64,000 nucleotides of DNA from Agelaius tricolor (taxonomy: Eukaryota; Chordata; Aves; Passeriformes; Icteridae), in contig JALJCS010000039.1 in NCBI GenBank assembly GCA_023055355.1, forward strand, positions 186,001-250,000, in the 5' to 3' direction. The first letter of the stretch is position 1, and every line of letters starts with the position of its first letter. Positions 35,088 to 48,001 of this stretch are shown in pieces. Both the position numbers and the translations under genes were made by a program. The notes beneath the pieces were generated by a model. It saw nothing but the letters and a program-made list of their open reading frames with translations. It was not told the DNA's origin and made no database searches.

Positions 35088-35950
35088 GTCGACTACATCT
35101 TAGCAAAAAGCATTTTCACTAGGTCTCGCAAAAAGAAACTGCGCCAGTGCAGAAAACATCGCCTATTGTGTTCTAGAGGTTGCACGGTGGTCTGCAGAGT
35201 GTTTTGGAAGAAGTAAAAGAACGTTGTCCAAAAAGCTCCTCTTCGAAAGGAATGTGATGGGAGAAGGCAGGAGAGTGGAAGGCGACTCTTTTCCACAAGT
35301 TTGCAAGCTGCGCCCACAAACCCAGTGGAGTGCGGCTTCGTTCGTCGCCTTTCGGAAGATGGAGCTTTCCCTGGCTCCCAGAGGCGAAGAAGCGGCTTCT
35401 TGGCGCACAGAGGATTGTGACGGTCTGGGTGCGTTCTGGTGAGCGGCTTCTGCCGAAAGACGCCCGGGACCGGTGCTCTGCTTCGGAGAGCTCCGTATCT
35501 TGGTCTTCTGCGTCTGCTGTCGACTATATCTTAGCAAAAAGCATTTACACTAGGTCTCGCAAAAAGAAACTGCGCCAGTGCAGAAAACATCGCTTATTGC
35601 GTTCTCGAGGTTGCACGGTGGTCTGCAGAGTGTTTTGGAAGAAGTAAAAGAAAGTTGTCCAAAACAGCTCCTCTTCGAAAGGAATGTGAAGGGAGAAGGC
35701 AGGAGAGTGGAAGGCGACTGTTTTCCACAAGTTTGCAAGCTGCGCACACAATCCCAGTGGAGTGCGGCGTCGTTCTTCGCCTTTCGGAAGATGCAGCTTT
35801 CTCTGGCTCCCAGAGGCGAAGAAAAGGCTCCTTCGCGCACAGAGCATTGTGACGGTCTGGGTGCGTTCCGGAGAGCGGCTTCTGCCGAAAGACGCCCGGG
35901 ACCGGTGCTCTGCTTCGGAGAGCTCGGTATCTAGGTCTTCTGCGTCTGCT

Positions 35951-36367
35951 GTCGACTACATCTTAGCAAAAAACATGTGCACTAGGTCTTGCTTGGAGGA
36001 AACTGTATCAGTACAGAAAACATCGCCATTTGTGTTCTATTCTGCAGACTGTTTTGGAAGAAGTAAAAGAACGTTTTCCAAAACAGCTCCTCTTCGAAAT
36101 GAATGTGAAGGGAGAAAGCAGGAGAGTGGAAGGCGACTGTTTTCCACAAGTTTGCAAGCTGCGCACACAAACCCAGTGTGCGCAGGGTTCCTTCCCCCTT
36201 TCGGAAGATGCAGCTTTCTCCCGCTCCCTCAGGCGAAGAAGCGGCTTCATCGCGCACAGAGGATTGTGACGGTCTGGGTGCGTTCCAGAGAGCGGCTTCT
36301 GCCAAAAGACGCCCGGGACAGCCTCTCTGATTCGGAGAGCTCCGTATCTTGGTCTTCTGCGTCGGCT
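35951..36367 (+). repeat. 417-bp monomer variant, copy 11
   Basis: It shares the CAAAAAACATGTG opening with copy 3 but ends against the normal GTCGACTACATC. Confidence 0.85.
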
Positions 36368-36580
36368 GTCGACTACATCTTAGCAAAAAGCATTTACACT
36401 AGGTCTCGCAAAAAGAAACTGCGCCAGTGCAGAAAACATCGCCTATTGTGTTCTAGAGGTTGCACGGAGGTCTGCAGAGTCTTTTGCAAGAAGTAAAAGA
36501 AAGTTGTCCAAAATAGCTCCTTTTCGAGGGGAATGTGAATGGAGAAGGCAGGAGAGTGGAAGGCGAATGTTTTCCACAAG

Positions 36581-39500
36581 TTTGCATGCTGCGCACACAA
36601 TGCCAGTGGAGTGCTGCTTCGTTCCTCGCCTTTCGGAAGATGCAGCTTTCCCTGGCTCCCAGAGGCGAAGAAAAGGCTCCTTCGCGCACAGAGCATTGTG
36701 ACGGTCTGGGTGCGTTCCAGAGAGCGGCTTCTGCCAAAAGACGCCCGGGACCGGTGCTCTGCTTCGGAGAGCTCCGTATCTTGGTCTTCTGCGTCGGCTG
36801 TCGACTACATCTTAGCAAAAAGCATTTACACTAGGTCTTGCATGGAGAAACTGTATCAGTACAGAAAACATCGCCTATTGTGTTCTCGAGGTTGCACGGT
36901 GGTCTGCAGAGTGTTTGGGAAGAAGTAAAAGAACGTTGTCCAAAACAGCTCCTCTTCGAAAGGAATGTGAAGGGAGAAGGCAGGAGAGTGAAAGGCGACT
37001 CTTTTCCACAAGTTTGCAAGCTGCGGACACAATCCCAGTGGAGTGCGGCTTCGTTCGTCGCCTTTCGGAAGATGCAGCTTTCCCCGGCTCCCAGAGGCGA
37101 AGAAGCGGCTTCTTGGCGCACAGAGCATTGTGACGGTCGTGGTGCGTTCCAGAGAGCGGCTTCTGCTGAAAGACGCCCGGGACCGGTGCTCTGCTTCGGA
37201 GAGCTCCGTATCTTGGTCTTCTGCGTCGGCTGTCGACTACATCTTAGTAAAAAACATTTTCACTAGGTCTCGCAAAAAGAAACTGCGCCAGTGCAGAAAA
37301 CATCCACAATAGTGTTCTAGAGGTTGCACGGTGGTCTGTAGACTGTTTTGCAAGAAGTAAAAGAATGTTGTCCAAAATAGCTCCTTTTCGAGGGGAATGT
37401 GAATGGAGAAGGCAGGAGAGTGGAAGGCGACTGTTTTCCAAGAGTTTGCAAGCTGCGCACACAATCCCCGTGGAGTGCGGCTTCGTTCTTCGCCTTTCGG
37501 AAGATGCAGCTTTCCCTGGCTCCCGGAGGCGAAGAAAAGGCTCCTTCGCCCACAGAGCATTGTGACGGTCTGGGTGCGTTCCAGAGAGCGGCTTCTGCCA
37601 AAAGACGCCCGGGACCGGTGCTCTGCGACGGAGAGCTCCGTATCTTGGTCTTCTGCGTCGGCTGTCGACTACATCTTAGCAAAAAGCATTTACACTCGGT
37701 CTCGCAAAAAGAAACTGCGCCAGTGCAGAAAACATCGCTTATTGTGTTCTCGAGGTTGCACGGTGGTCTGCAGAGTGTTTTGGAAGAAGTAAAAGAACGT
37801 TGTCCAAAACAGCTCCTCTTCGAAAGGAATGTGAAGGGAGAAGGCAGGAGAGTGGAAGGCGACTGTTTTCCACAAGTTTGCAAGCTGCGCACACAATCCC
37901 AGTGTAGTGCGGCGTCGTTCTTCGCCTTTCGGAAGATGCAGCTTTCTCTGGCTCCCAGAGGGGAAGAAAAGGCTCCTTCGCGCACAGAGCATTGTGACGG
38001 TCTGGGTGCGTTCCGGAGAGCGGCTTCTGCCGAAAGACGCCCGGGACCGGTGCTCTGCTTCGGAGAGCTCGGTATCTAGGTCTTCTGCGTCTGCTGTCGA
38101 CTACATCTTAGCAAAAAGCATGTGCACTAGGTCTTGCTTGGAGGAAACTGTATCAGTACAGAAAACATCGCCATTTGTGTTCTATTCTGCAGACTGTTTT
38201 GGAAGAAGTAAAAGAACGTTTTCCAAAACAGCTCCTCTTCGAAATGAATGTGAAGGGAGAAAGCAGGAGAGTGGAAGGCGACTGTTTTCCACAAGTTTGC
38301 AAGCTGCGCACACAAACCCAGTGTGCGCAGGGTTCCTTCCCCCTTTCGGAAGATGCAGCTTTCTCCCGCTCCCTCAGGCGAAGAAGCGGCTTCATCGCGC
38401 ACAGAGGATTGTGACGGTCTGGGTGCGTTCCAGAGAGCGGCTTCTGCCAAAAGACGCCCGGGACAGCCTCTCTGATTCGGAGAGCTCCGTATCTTGGTCT
38501 TCTGCGTCGGCTGTCGACTACATCTTAGCAAAAAGCATTTTCACTAGGTCTCGCAAAAAGAAACTGCGCCAGTGCAGAAAACATCGCCTATTGTGTTCTA
38601 GAGGTTGCACGGTGGTCTGCAGAGTGTTTTGGAAGAAGTAAAAGAACGTTGTCCAAAACAGCTCCTCTTCGAAAGGAATGTGATGGGAGAAGGCAGGAGA
38701 GTGGAAGGCGACTCTTTTCCACAAGTTTGCAAGCTGCGCCCACAAACCCAGTGGAGTGCGGCTTCGTTCGTCGCCTTTCGGAAGATGGAGCTTTCCCTGG
38801 CTCCCAGAGGCGAAGAAGCGGCTTCTTGGCGCACAGAGGATTGTGACGGTCTGGGTGCGTTCTGGTGAGCGGCTTCTGCCAAAAGACGCCCGGGACCGGT
38901 GCTCTGCTTCGGAGAGCTCCGTATCTTGGTCTTCTGCGTCTGCTGTCGACTATATCTTAGCAAAAAGCATTTACACTAGGTCTCGCAAAAAGAAACTGCG
39001 CCAGTGCAGAAAACATCGCCTATTGTGTTCTAGAGGTTGCACGGAGGTCTGCAGAGTCTTTTGCAAGAAGTAAAAGAAAGTTGTCCAAAACAGCTCCTTT
39101 AGGAGGGGAATGTGAATGGAGAAGGCAGGAGAGGGAAAGGCGACTCTTTTCCACAAGTTTGCAAGCTGCGCACACAATCCCAGTGTAGTGCGGCGTCGTT
39201 CTTCGCCTTTCGGAAGATGCAGCTTTGCCCGGCTCCGGGAGGCAAAGAAGAGGCTTCTTCGCCATCAGAGCATTGTGACGGTCTGAGTGCGTTCCGGAGA
39301 GCAGCTTCTGCCAAAAGACGCCCGGGACTGGTGCTCTGCTTCGGAGAGCTCCGTATCTAGGTCTTCTGCGTCTGCTGTCGCCTACATCTTAGGAAAAAGC
39401 ATGTCCACTAGGTCTCGCAATAAGAAACTGTGCTTGTGCAGACAACACCAACAATAGTGTTCTTTAGTTGCACGGAGGTCTGCAGACTGTTTCGGAAGAA

Positions 39501-40952
39501 GTAAAAGAAAGTTGTCCAAAACAGCTACTCTTGGAAGGGAATGTGAAGGGAGAAGGCAGGAGAGTGGAAGGCGACTGTTTTCCACGAGTTTGCAAGCTGC
39601 GCACACAATCCCAGTGTAGTGCGGCGTCGTTCTTCGCCTTTCGGAAGATGCAGCTTTCTCTGGCTCCCAGAGGCGAAGAAAAGGCTCCTTCGCGCACAGA
39701 GCATTGTGACGGTCTGGGTGCGTTCCGGAGAGCGGCTTCTGCCGAAAGACGCCCGGGACCGGTGCTCTGCTTCGGAGAGCTCCATATCTAGGTCTTCTGC
39801 GTCTGCTGTCGCCTACATCTTAGCAAAAAGTATTTCCACTAGGTCTTGCATGGAGAAACTGTATCAGTACAGAAAACATCGCCATTTGTCTTCTAGAGGT
39901 TGCACGGAGGTCTGCAGAGTCTTTTGCAAGAAGTAAAAGAAAGTTGTCCAAAACAGCTCCTTTAGGAGGGGAATGTGAATGGAGAAGGCAGGAGAGTGAA
40001 AGGCGACTCTTTTCCACAAGTTTGCAAGCTGCGCCCACAAACCCAGTGGAGTGCGGCTTCGTTCGTCGCCTTTCGGACGATGCAGCTTTGCCCGGCTCCC
40101 AGAGGCGAAGAAAAGGCTCCTTCGCGCACAGAGCATTGTGACGGTGGTGGTGCGTTCTGGAGAGCGGCTTCTGCCGAAAGACGCCCGGGACCGGTGCTCT
40201 GCTACGGAGAGCTCCGTATCTAGGTCTTCTGCGTCTGCTGTCGACTACATCTTAGCAAAAAGCATTTACACTAGGTCTCGCAAAAAGAAACTGCGCCAGT
40301 GTAGAAAACATCGCCTATTGTGTTCTAGAGGTTGCACGGAGGTCTGCAGAGTCTTTTGCAAGAAGTAAAAGAAAGTTGTCCAAAACAGCTCCTTTAGGAG
40401 GGGAATGTGAATGGAGAAGGCAGGAGAGTGAAAGGCGACTGTTTTCCACAAGTTTGCAAGCTGCGCACACAATCCCAGTGGAGTGCGGCTTCGTTCCTCG
40501 CCTTTCGGAAGATGCAGCTTTCCCCGGCTCCCAGAGGCGAAGAAGCGGCTTCTTGGCGCACAGAGCATTGTGACGGTGGTGGTGCATTCCGGAGAGCGGC
40601 TTCTGCCGAAAGACGCCCGGGACCGGTGCTCTGCTTCGGAGAGCTCCGTATCTTGGTCTTCTGTGTCTGCTGTCGCCTTCACCTTAGCAAAAAGCATTTC
40701 CATTAGGTCTTGCATGGAGAATCTGTGCCAATGCAGAAAACCCTCACAAAAGTGTTCTAGAGGTTGCACGGTGGTCTGCAGAGTGTTTTGGAAGAAGTAA
40801 AAGAACGTTGTCCAAAACAGCTCCTCTTCGAAAGGAATGTGATGGGAGAAGGCAGGAGAGTGGAAGGCGACTGTTTTCCACAAGTTTGCAAGCTGCGCAC
40901 ACAATGCCAGTGTAGTGCGGCTTCGTTCGTCGCCTTTCGGAAGATGCAGCTT
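36581..40952. repeat. Dispersed 4.4-kb block, partner of 53804-58174
   Basis: Spacing is 17,223 bp, falling to 17,222 after the one-base loss in GTCCAAAAAGCTCC of the partner. About ten units are shared in order, including a 417-bp unit and the divergent CTCACAAAAG unit. Confidence 0.75.
38096..38512 (+). repeat. 417-bp monomer variant, copy 12
   Basis: It is preceded by GAGCTCGGTATC. It is the only typical copy here whose next unit keeps the intact GTCCAAAACAGCTCC together with GGAATGTGATGGGAG. Confidence 0.85.
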
Positions 40953-41103
40953 TCCCTGGCTCCCGGAGGCGAAGAAAAGGCTCCTTCGCGCACAGAGCAT
41001 TGTGACTGTCTGGGTGCGTTCTGGTGAGCGGCTTCTGCCAAAAGACGCCCGGGACCGGTGCTCTGCTACGGAGAGCTCCGTATCTAGGTCTTCTGCGTCG
41101 GCT
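40672..41103 (+). repeat. Divergent CTCACAAAAG monomer, copy 1
   Basis: It opens GTCGCCTTCACCTTAGC and has CATTTCCATTAGG, GAGAATCTGTGCCAATGC and ACCCTCACAAAAGTG. The TGCCAATGC stretch is otherwise a domain-1 feature. It also creates a 244-codon spurious frame on the minus strand. Confidence 0.75.
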
Positions 41104-41653
41104 GTCGACTACATCTTAGCAAAAAGCATTTACACTAGGTCTCGCAAAAAGAAACTGCGCCACTGCAGAAAACATCGCCTATTGTGTTCTAGAGTTTGCA
41201 CGGTGGTCTGCACAGTGTTTTGGAAGAAGTAAAAGAACGTTGTCCAAAACAGCTCCTCTTCGAAAGGAATGTGAAGGGAGAAGGCAGGAGAGTGAAAGGC
41301 GACTGTTTTCCACAAGTTTGCAAGCTGCGCACACAAACCCAGTGTGCGCAGGGTTCCTTCACCCTTTCGGAAGATGCAGCTTTCTCCGGCTCCGGGAGGC
41401 GGAGAAGCGGCTTCTCCGGGCACAGAGCATTGTGACGGTCGTGGTGCGTTCCAGAGAGCGGCTTCTGCTGAAAGACGCCCGGGACCGGTGCTCTGCTTCG
41501 GAGAGCTCCGTATCTTGGTCTTCTGCGTCTGCTGTCGACTACATCTTAGCAAAAAGCATTTACACTAGGTCTCGCAAAAAGAAACTACGCCAGTGCAGAA
41601 AACATCCACAATAGTGTTCTAGAGGTTGCACGGAGGTCTGCAGAGTGTTTTGC

Positions 41654-41665
41654 AAGGAGGAAAAG
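41654..41665 (+). repeat. AAGGAGGAAAAG variant, copy 3
   Basis: It lies 20,608 bp after copy 2, inside the first 7330-bp block. Confidence 0.8.
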
Positions 41666-44600
41666 AAAGTTGTCCAAAACAGCTCCTTTAGGAGGGGAAT
41701 GTGAATGGAGAAGGCAGGAGAGTGAAAGGCGACTCTTTTCCACAAGTTTGCAAGCTGCGCCCACAAACCCAGTGGAGTGCGGCTTCGTTCGTCGCCTTTC
41801 GGACGATGCAGCTTTCCCTGGCTCCCAGAGGCGAAGAAAAGGCTCCTTCGCGCACAGAGCATTGTGCCGGGGGTGGTGCGTTCTGGAGAGCGGCTTCTGC
41901 CGAAAGACACCCGGGACCGGTGCTCTGCTACGGAGATCTCGGTATCTAGGTCTTCTGCGTCTGCTGTCGACTACATCTTAGCAAAAAGCATGTCCACCAG
42001 GTCTCGCAATAAGAAACTGAGCCAGTGCAGAAAACACCAACAATAGTGTTCTTTAGTTGCACGGAGGTCTGCAGACTGTTTTGCAAGATGTAAAAGAAAG
42101 TTGTCCAAAACAGCTTCTTTAGGAGGGGAATGTGAATGGAGAAGGGAGGAGAGTGAAAGGCGACTGTTTTCCACAAGTTTGCAAGCTGCGCACACAAACC
42201 CAGTGTGCGCAGGGTTCCTTCACCCTTTCGGAAGATGCAGCTTTTTCCGGCTCCGGGAGGCGGAGAAGCGGCTTCTCCGCGCACAGAGCATTGTGCCGGT
42301 CTGGGTGCGTTCCGGAGAGCGGCTTCTGCCAAAAGACGCCCGGGACCGGTGCTCTGCTTCGGAGAGCTCCGTATCTTGGTCTTCTGCGTCTGCTGTCGAC
42401 TACATCTTAGCAAAAAGCATTTACACTAGGTCTCGCAAAAAGAAACTGCGCCAGTGCAGAAAACATCGCCTATTGTGTTCTAGAGGTTGCACGGAGGTCT
42501 GCAGAGTCTTTTGCAAGAAGTAAAAGAAAGTTGTCCAAAACAGCTCCTTTAGGAGGGGAATGTGAATGGAGAAGGCAGGAGAGTGAAAGGCGACTCTTTT
42601 CCACAAGTTTGCAAGCTGCGCACACAATCCCAGTGGAGTGCGGCTTCGTTCGTCGCCTTTCGGAAGATGCAGCTTTCCCCGGCTCCCAGAGGCGAAGAAG
42701 CGGCTTCTTGGCGCACAGAGCATTGTGACGGTCGTGGTGCGTTCCAGAGAGCGGCTTCTGCTGAAAGACGCCCGGCACCGGTGCTCTGCTTCGGAGAGCT
42801 CCGTATCTTGGTCTTCTGCGTCGGCTGTCGACTACATCTTAGCAAAGAGCATTTACACTAGGTCTCGCAAAAAGAAACTACGCCAGTGCAGAAAACATCC
42901 ACAATAGTGTTCTAGAGGTTGCACGGTGGTCTGTAGACTGTTTTGCAAGAAGTAAAAGAATGTTGTCCAAAATAGCTCCTTTTCGAGGGGAATGTGAATG
43001 GAGAAGGCAGGAGAGTGGAAGGCGACTGTTTTCCACAAGTTTCAAGCTGCGCACACAATCCCAGTGGAGTGCGGCGTCGTTCTTCGCCTTTCGGAAGATG
43101 CAGCTTTCTCCGGCTCCGGGAGGCGAAGAAGCGGCTTCTCCGCGCACAGAGCATTGTGCCGGTGGTGGTGCGTTCCGGAGAGCGGCTTCTGCCAAAAGAC
43201 GCCCGGGACCGGTGCTCTGCTTCGGAGAGCTCCGTATCTTGGTCTTCTGCGTCGGCTGTCGACTACATCTTAGCAAAAAGCATTTACACTAGGTCTCGCA
43301 AAAAGAAACTGCGCCAGTGCAGAAAACATCGCTTATTGTGTTCTCGAGGTTGCACGGTGGTCTGCAGAGTGTTTTGGAAGAAGTAAAAGAACGTTGTCCA
43401 AAAGAGCTCCTCTTCGAAAGGAATGTGAAGGGAGAAGGCAGGAGAGTGGAAGGCGACTCTTTTCCACAAGTTTGCAAGCTGCGCACACAATCCCAGTGTA
43501 GTGCGGCGTCGTTCTTCGCCTTTCGGAAGATGCAGCTTTCTCTGGCTCCCAGAGGGGAAGAAAAGGCTCCTTCGCGGACAGAGCATTGTGACGGTCTGGG
43601 TGCGTTCCGGAGAGCGGCTTCTGCCGAAAGACGCCCGGGACCGGTGCTCTGCTTCGGAGAGCTCCGTATCTAGGTCTTCTGCGTCTGCTGTCGACTACAT
43701 CTTAGCAAAAAGCATGTCCACTACGTCTCGCAATAAGAAACTGTGCCAGTGCAGAAAACACCAACAATAGTGTTCTTTAGTTGCACGGAGGTCTGTAGAC
43801 TGTTTTGCAAGATGTAAAAGAAAGTTGTCCAAAACAGCTTCTTTAGGAGGGGAATGTGAATGGAGAAGGCAGGAGAGTGAAAGGCGACTGTTTTCCACAA
43901 GTTTGCATGCTGCGCACACAAACCCAGTGTGCGCAGGGTTCCTTCACCCTTTCGGAAGATGCAGCTTTCTCCGGCTCCGGGAGGCGAAGAAGCGGCTTCT
44001 CCGCGCACAGAGCATTGTGCCGGTGGTGGTGCGTTCCGGAGAGCGGCTTCTGCCAAAAGACGCCCGGCACCAGTGCTCTGCTTCGGAGAGCTCCGTATCT
44101 TGGTCTTCTGCGTCTGCTGTCGACTACATCTTAGCAAAAAGCATTTACACTAGGTCTCGCAAAAAGAAACTGCGCCAGTGCAGAAAACATCGCCTATTGT
44201 GTTCTAGAGGTTGCACGGAGGTCTGCAGAGTCTTTTGCAAGAAGTAAAAGAAAGTTGTCCAAAATAGCTCCTTTTCGAGGGGAATGTGAATGGAGAAGGC
44301 AGGAGAGTGGAAGGCGACTGTTTTCCACAAGTTTCAAGCTGCGCACACAATGCCAGTGGAGTGCTGCTTCGTTCGTCGCCTTTCGGAAGATGCAGCTTTC
44401 CCCGGCTCCCAGAGGCGAAGAAGCGGCTTCTTGGCGCACAGAGCATTGTGACGGTCGTGGTGCGTTCCAGAGAGCGGCTTCTGCTGAAAGACGCCCGGGA
44501 CCGGTGCTCTGCTTCGGAGAGCTCCGTATCTTGGTCTTCTGCGTCGGCTGTCGACTACATCTTAGCAAAAAGCATTTACACTAGGTCTCGCAAAAAGAAA

Positions 44601-47569
44601 CTGCGCCAGTGCAGAAAACATCGCCTATTGTGTTCTCGAGGTTGCACGGTGGTCTGCAGAGTGTTTTGGAAGAAGTAAAAGAAAGTTGTCCAAAACAGCT
44701 CCTTTAGGAGGGGAATGTGAATGGAGAAGGCAGGAGAGTGAAAGGCGACTCTTTTCCACAAGTTTGCAAGCTGCGCACACAATCCCAGTGTAGTGCGGCG
44801 TCGTTCTTCGCCTTTCGGAAGATGCAGCTTTGCCCGGCTCCGGGAGGCAAAGAAGAGGCTTCTTCGCCATCAGAGCATTGTGACGGTCTGGGTGCGTTCC
44901 GGAGAGCAGCTTCTGCCAAAAGACGCCCGGGACTGGTGCTCTGCTTCGGAGAGCTCCGTATCTTGGTCTTCTGTGTCTGCTGTCGCCTACATCTTAGGAA
45001 AAAGCATGTCCATTAGGTCTCGCAATAAGAAACTGTGCTTGTGCAGACAACACCAACAATAGTGTTCTTTAGTTGCACGGAGGTCTGCAGACTGTTTCGG
45101 AAGAAGTAAAAGAAAGTTGTCCAAAACAGCTCCTCTTGGAAGGGAATGTGAAGGGAGAAGGCAGGAGAGTGGAAGGCGACTCTTTTCCACAAGTTTGCAA
45201 GCTGCGCACACAATCCCAGTGTAGTGCGGCGTCGTTCTTCGCCTTTCGGAAGATGCAGCTTTCCCTGGCTCCCAGAGGCGAAGAAAAGGCTCCTTCGCGC
45301 ACAGAGCATTGTGACGGTCTGGGTGCGTTCCGGAGAGCGGCTTCTGCCGAAAGACGCCCGGGACCGGTGCTCTGCTTCGGAGAGCTCCGTATCTAGGTCT
45401 TCTGCGTCTGCTGTCGACTACATCTTAGCAAAAAGTATTTCCACTAGGTCTTGCATGGAGAAACTGTATCAGTACAGAAAACATCGCCATTTGTCTTCTA
45501 GAGGTTGCACAGAGGTCTGCAGAGTCTTTTGCAAGAAGTAAAAGAAAGTTGTCCAAAACAGCTCCTTTAGGAGGGGAATGTGAATGGAGAAGGCAGGAGA
45601 GTGAAAGGCGACTCTTTTCCACAAGTTTGCAAGCTGCGCCCACAAACCCAGTGGAGTGCGGCTTCGTTCGTCGCCTTTCGGACGATGCAGCTTTCCCTGG
45701 CTCCCAGAGGCGAAGAAAAGGCTCCTTCGCCCACAGAGCATTGTGACGGTGGTGGTGCGTTCTGGAGAGCGGCTTCTGCCGAAAGACGCCCGGGACCGGT
45801 GCTCTGCTTCGGAGAGCTCCGTATCTAGGTCTTCTGCGTCTGCTGTCGACTACATCTTAGCAAAAAGCATGTCCACTACGTCTCGCAATAAGAAACTGAG
45901 CCAGTGCAGAAAACACCAACAATAGTGTTCTTTAGTTGCACGGAGGTCTGCAGACTGTTTCGGAAGAAGTAAAAGAACGTTGTCCAAAAAGCTCCTCTTC
46001 GAAAGGAATGTGATGGGAGAAGGCAGGAGAGTGGAAGGCGACTCTTTTCCACAAGTTTGCAAGCTGCGCCCACAAACCCAGTGGAGTGCGGCTTCGTTCG
46101 TCGCCTTTCGGAAGATGGAGCTTTCCCTGGCTCCCAGAGGCGAAGAAGCGGCTTCTTGGCGCACAGAGGATTGTGACGGTCTGGGTGCGTTCTGGTGAGC
46201 GGCTTCTGCCAAAAGACGCCCGGGACCGGTGCTCTGCTTCGGAGAGCTCCGTATCTTGGTCTTCTGCGTCTGCTGTCGACTATATCTTAGCAAAAAGCAT
46301 TTACACTAGGTCTCGCAAAAAGAAACTGCGCCAGTGCAGAAAACATCGCCTATTGTGTTCTAGAGGTTGCACGGAGGTCTGCAGAGTCTTTTGCAAGAAG
46401 TAAAAGAAAGTTGTCCAAAACAGCTCCTTTAGGAGGGGAATGTGAATGGAGAAGGCAGGAGAGGGAAAGGCGACTGTTTTCCACAAGTTTGCAAGCTGCG
46501 CACACAATCCCAGTGTAGTGCGGCGTCGTTCTTCGCCTTTCGGAAGATGCAGCTTTGCCCGGCTCCGGGAGGCAAAGAAGAGGCTTCTTCGCCATCAGAG
46601 CATTGTGACGGTCTGAGTGCGTTCCGGAGAGCAGCTTCTGCCAAAAGACGCCCGGGACTGGTGCTCTGCTTCGGAGAGCTCCGTATCTAGGTCTTCTGCG
46701 TCTGCTGTCGACTACATCTTAGGAAAAAGCATGTCCACTAGGTCTCGCAATAAGAAACTGTGCTTGTGCAGACAACACCAACAATAGTGTTCTTTAGTTG
46801 CACGGAGGTCTGCAGACTGTTTCGGAAGAAGTAAAAGAAAGTTGTCCAAAACAGCTACTCTTGGAAGGGAATGTGAAGGGAGAAGGCAGGAGAGTGGAAG
46901 GCGACTGTTTTCCACAAGTTTGCAAGCTGCGCACACAATCCCAGTGTAGTGCGGCGTCGTTCTTCGCCTTTCGGAAGATGCAGCTTTCTCTGGCTCCCAG
47001 AGGCGAAGAAAAGGCTCCTTCGCGCACAGAGCATTGTGACGGTCTGGGTGCGTTCCGGAGAGCGGCTTCTGCCGAAAGACGCCCGGGACCGGTGCTCTGC
47101 TTCGGAGAGCTCCATATCTAGGTCTTCTGCGTCTGCTGTCGCCTACATCTTAGCAAAAAGTATTTCCACTAGGTCTTGCATGGAGAAACTGTATCAGTAC
47201 AGAAAACATCGCCATTTGTCTTCTAGAGGTTGCACGGAGGTCTGCAGAGTCTTTTGCAAGAAGTAAAAGAAAGTTGTCCAAAACAGCTCCTTTAGGAGGG
47301 GAATGTGAATGGAGAAGGCAGGAGAGTGAAAGGCGACTCTTTTCCACAAGTTTGCAAGCTGCGCACACAATCCCAGTGGAGTGCGGCTTCGTTCCTCGCC
47401 TTTCGGAAGATGCAGCTTTCCCCGGCTCCCAGAGGCGAAGAAGCGGCTTCTTGGCGCACAGAGCATTGTGACGGTGGTGGTGCATTCCGGAGAGCGGCTT
47501 CTGCCGAAAGACGCCCGGGACCGGTGCTCTGCTTCGGAGAGCTCCGTATCTTGGTCTTCTGTGTCTGCT

Positions 47570-48001
47570 GTCGCCTTCACCTTAGCAAAAAGCATTTCCA
47601 TTAGGTCTTGCATGGAGAATCTGTGCCAATGCAGAAAACCCTCACAAAAGTGTTCTAGAGGTTGCACGGTGGTCTGCAGAGTGTTTTGGAAGAAGTAAAA
47701 GAACGTTGTCCAAAACAGCTCCTCTTCGAAAGGAATGTGATGGGAGAAGGCAGGAGAGTGGAAGGCGACTGTTTTCCACAAGTTTGCAAGCTGCGCACAC
47801 AATGCCAGTGTAGTGCGGCTTCGTTCGTCGCCTTTCGGAAGATGCAGCTTTCCCTGGCTCCCGGAGGCGAAGAAAAGGCTCCTTCGCGCACAGAGCATTG
47901 TGACTGTCTGGGTGCGTTCTGGTGAGCGGCTTCTGCCAAAAGACGCCCGGGACCGGTGCTCTGCTACGGAGAGCTCCGTATCTAGGTCTTCTGCGTCGGC
48001 T
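47570..48001 (+). repeat. Divergent CTCACAAAAG monomer, copy 2
   Basis: It has the same diagnostic variants as the unit at 40672 and lies 6898 bp away, within the second 7330-bp block. Confidence 0.75.

Larger units (their letters stand above)
34061..37256. repeat. Dispersed 3.2-kb block, partner of 13468-16663
   Basis: This is the second member of the 20,593-bp pair. Near 36838-36860 it has TTGCATGGAGAAACTG where the partner has the GCAAAAAGAAACTGCG form, a patch of the domain-1-like second window. Confidence 0.75.
38633..45872. repeat. Seventeen-monomer repeat (about 7330 bp), copy 1
   Basis: Spacing to copy 2 is 7330 bp on both flanks but 6898 bp in the middle (about 40.4-41.43 kb). Here copy 1 has one extra unit (about 39.95-40.38 kb) and lacks another near 41.43 kb. 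Matching resumes at 7330 afterwards. Whole-monomer gain and loss at homologous positions indicates exchange in register. Confidence 0.8.
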
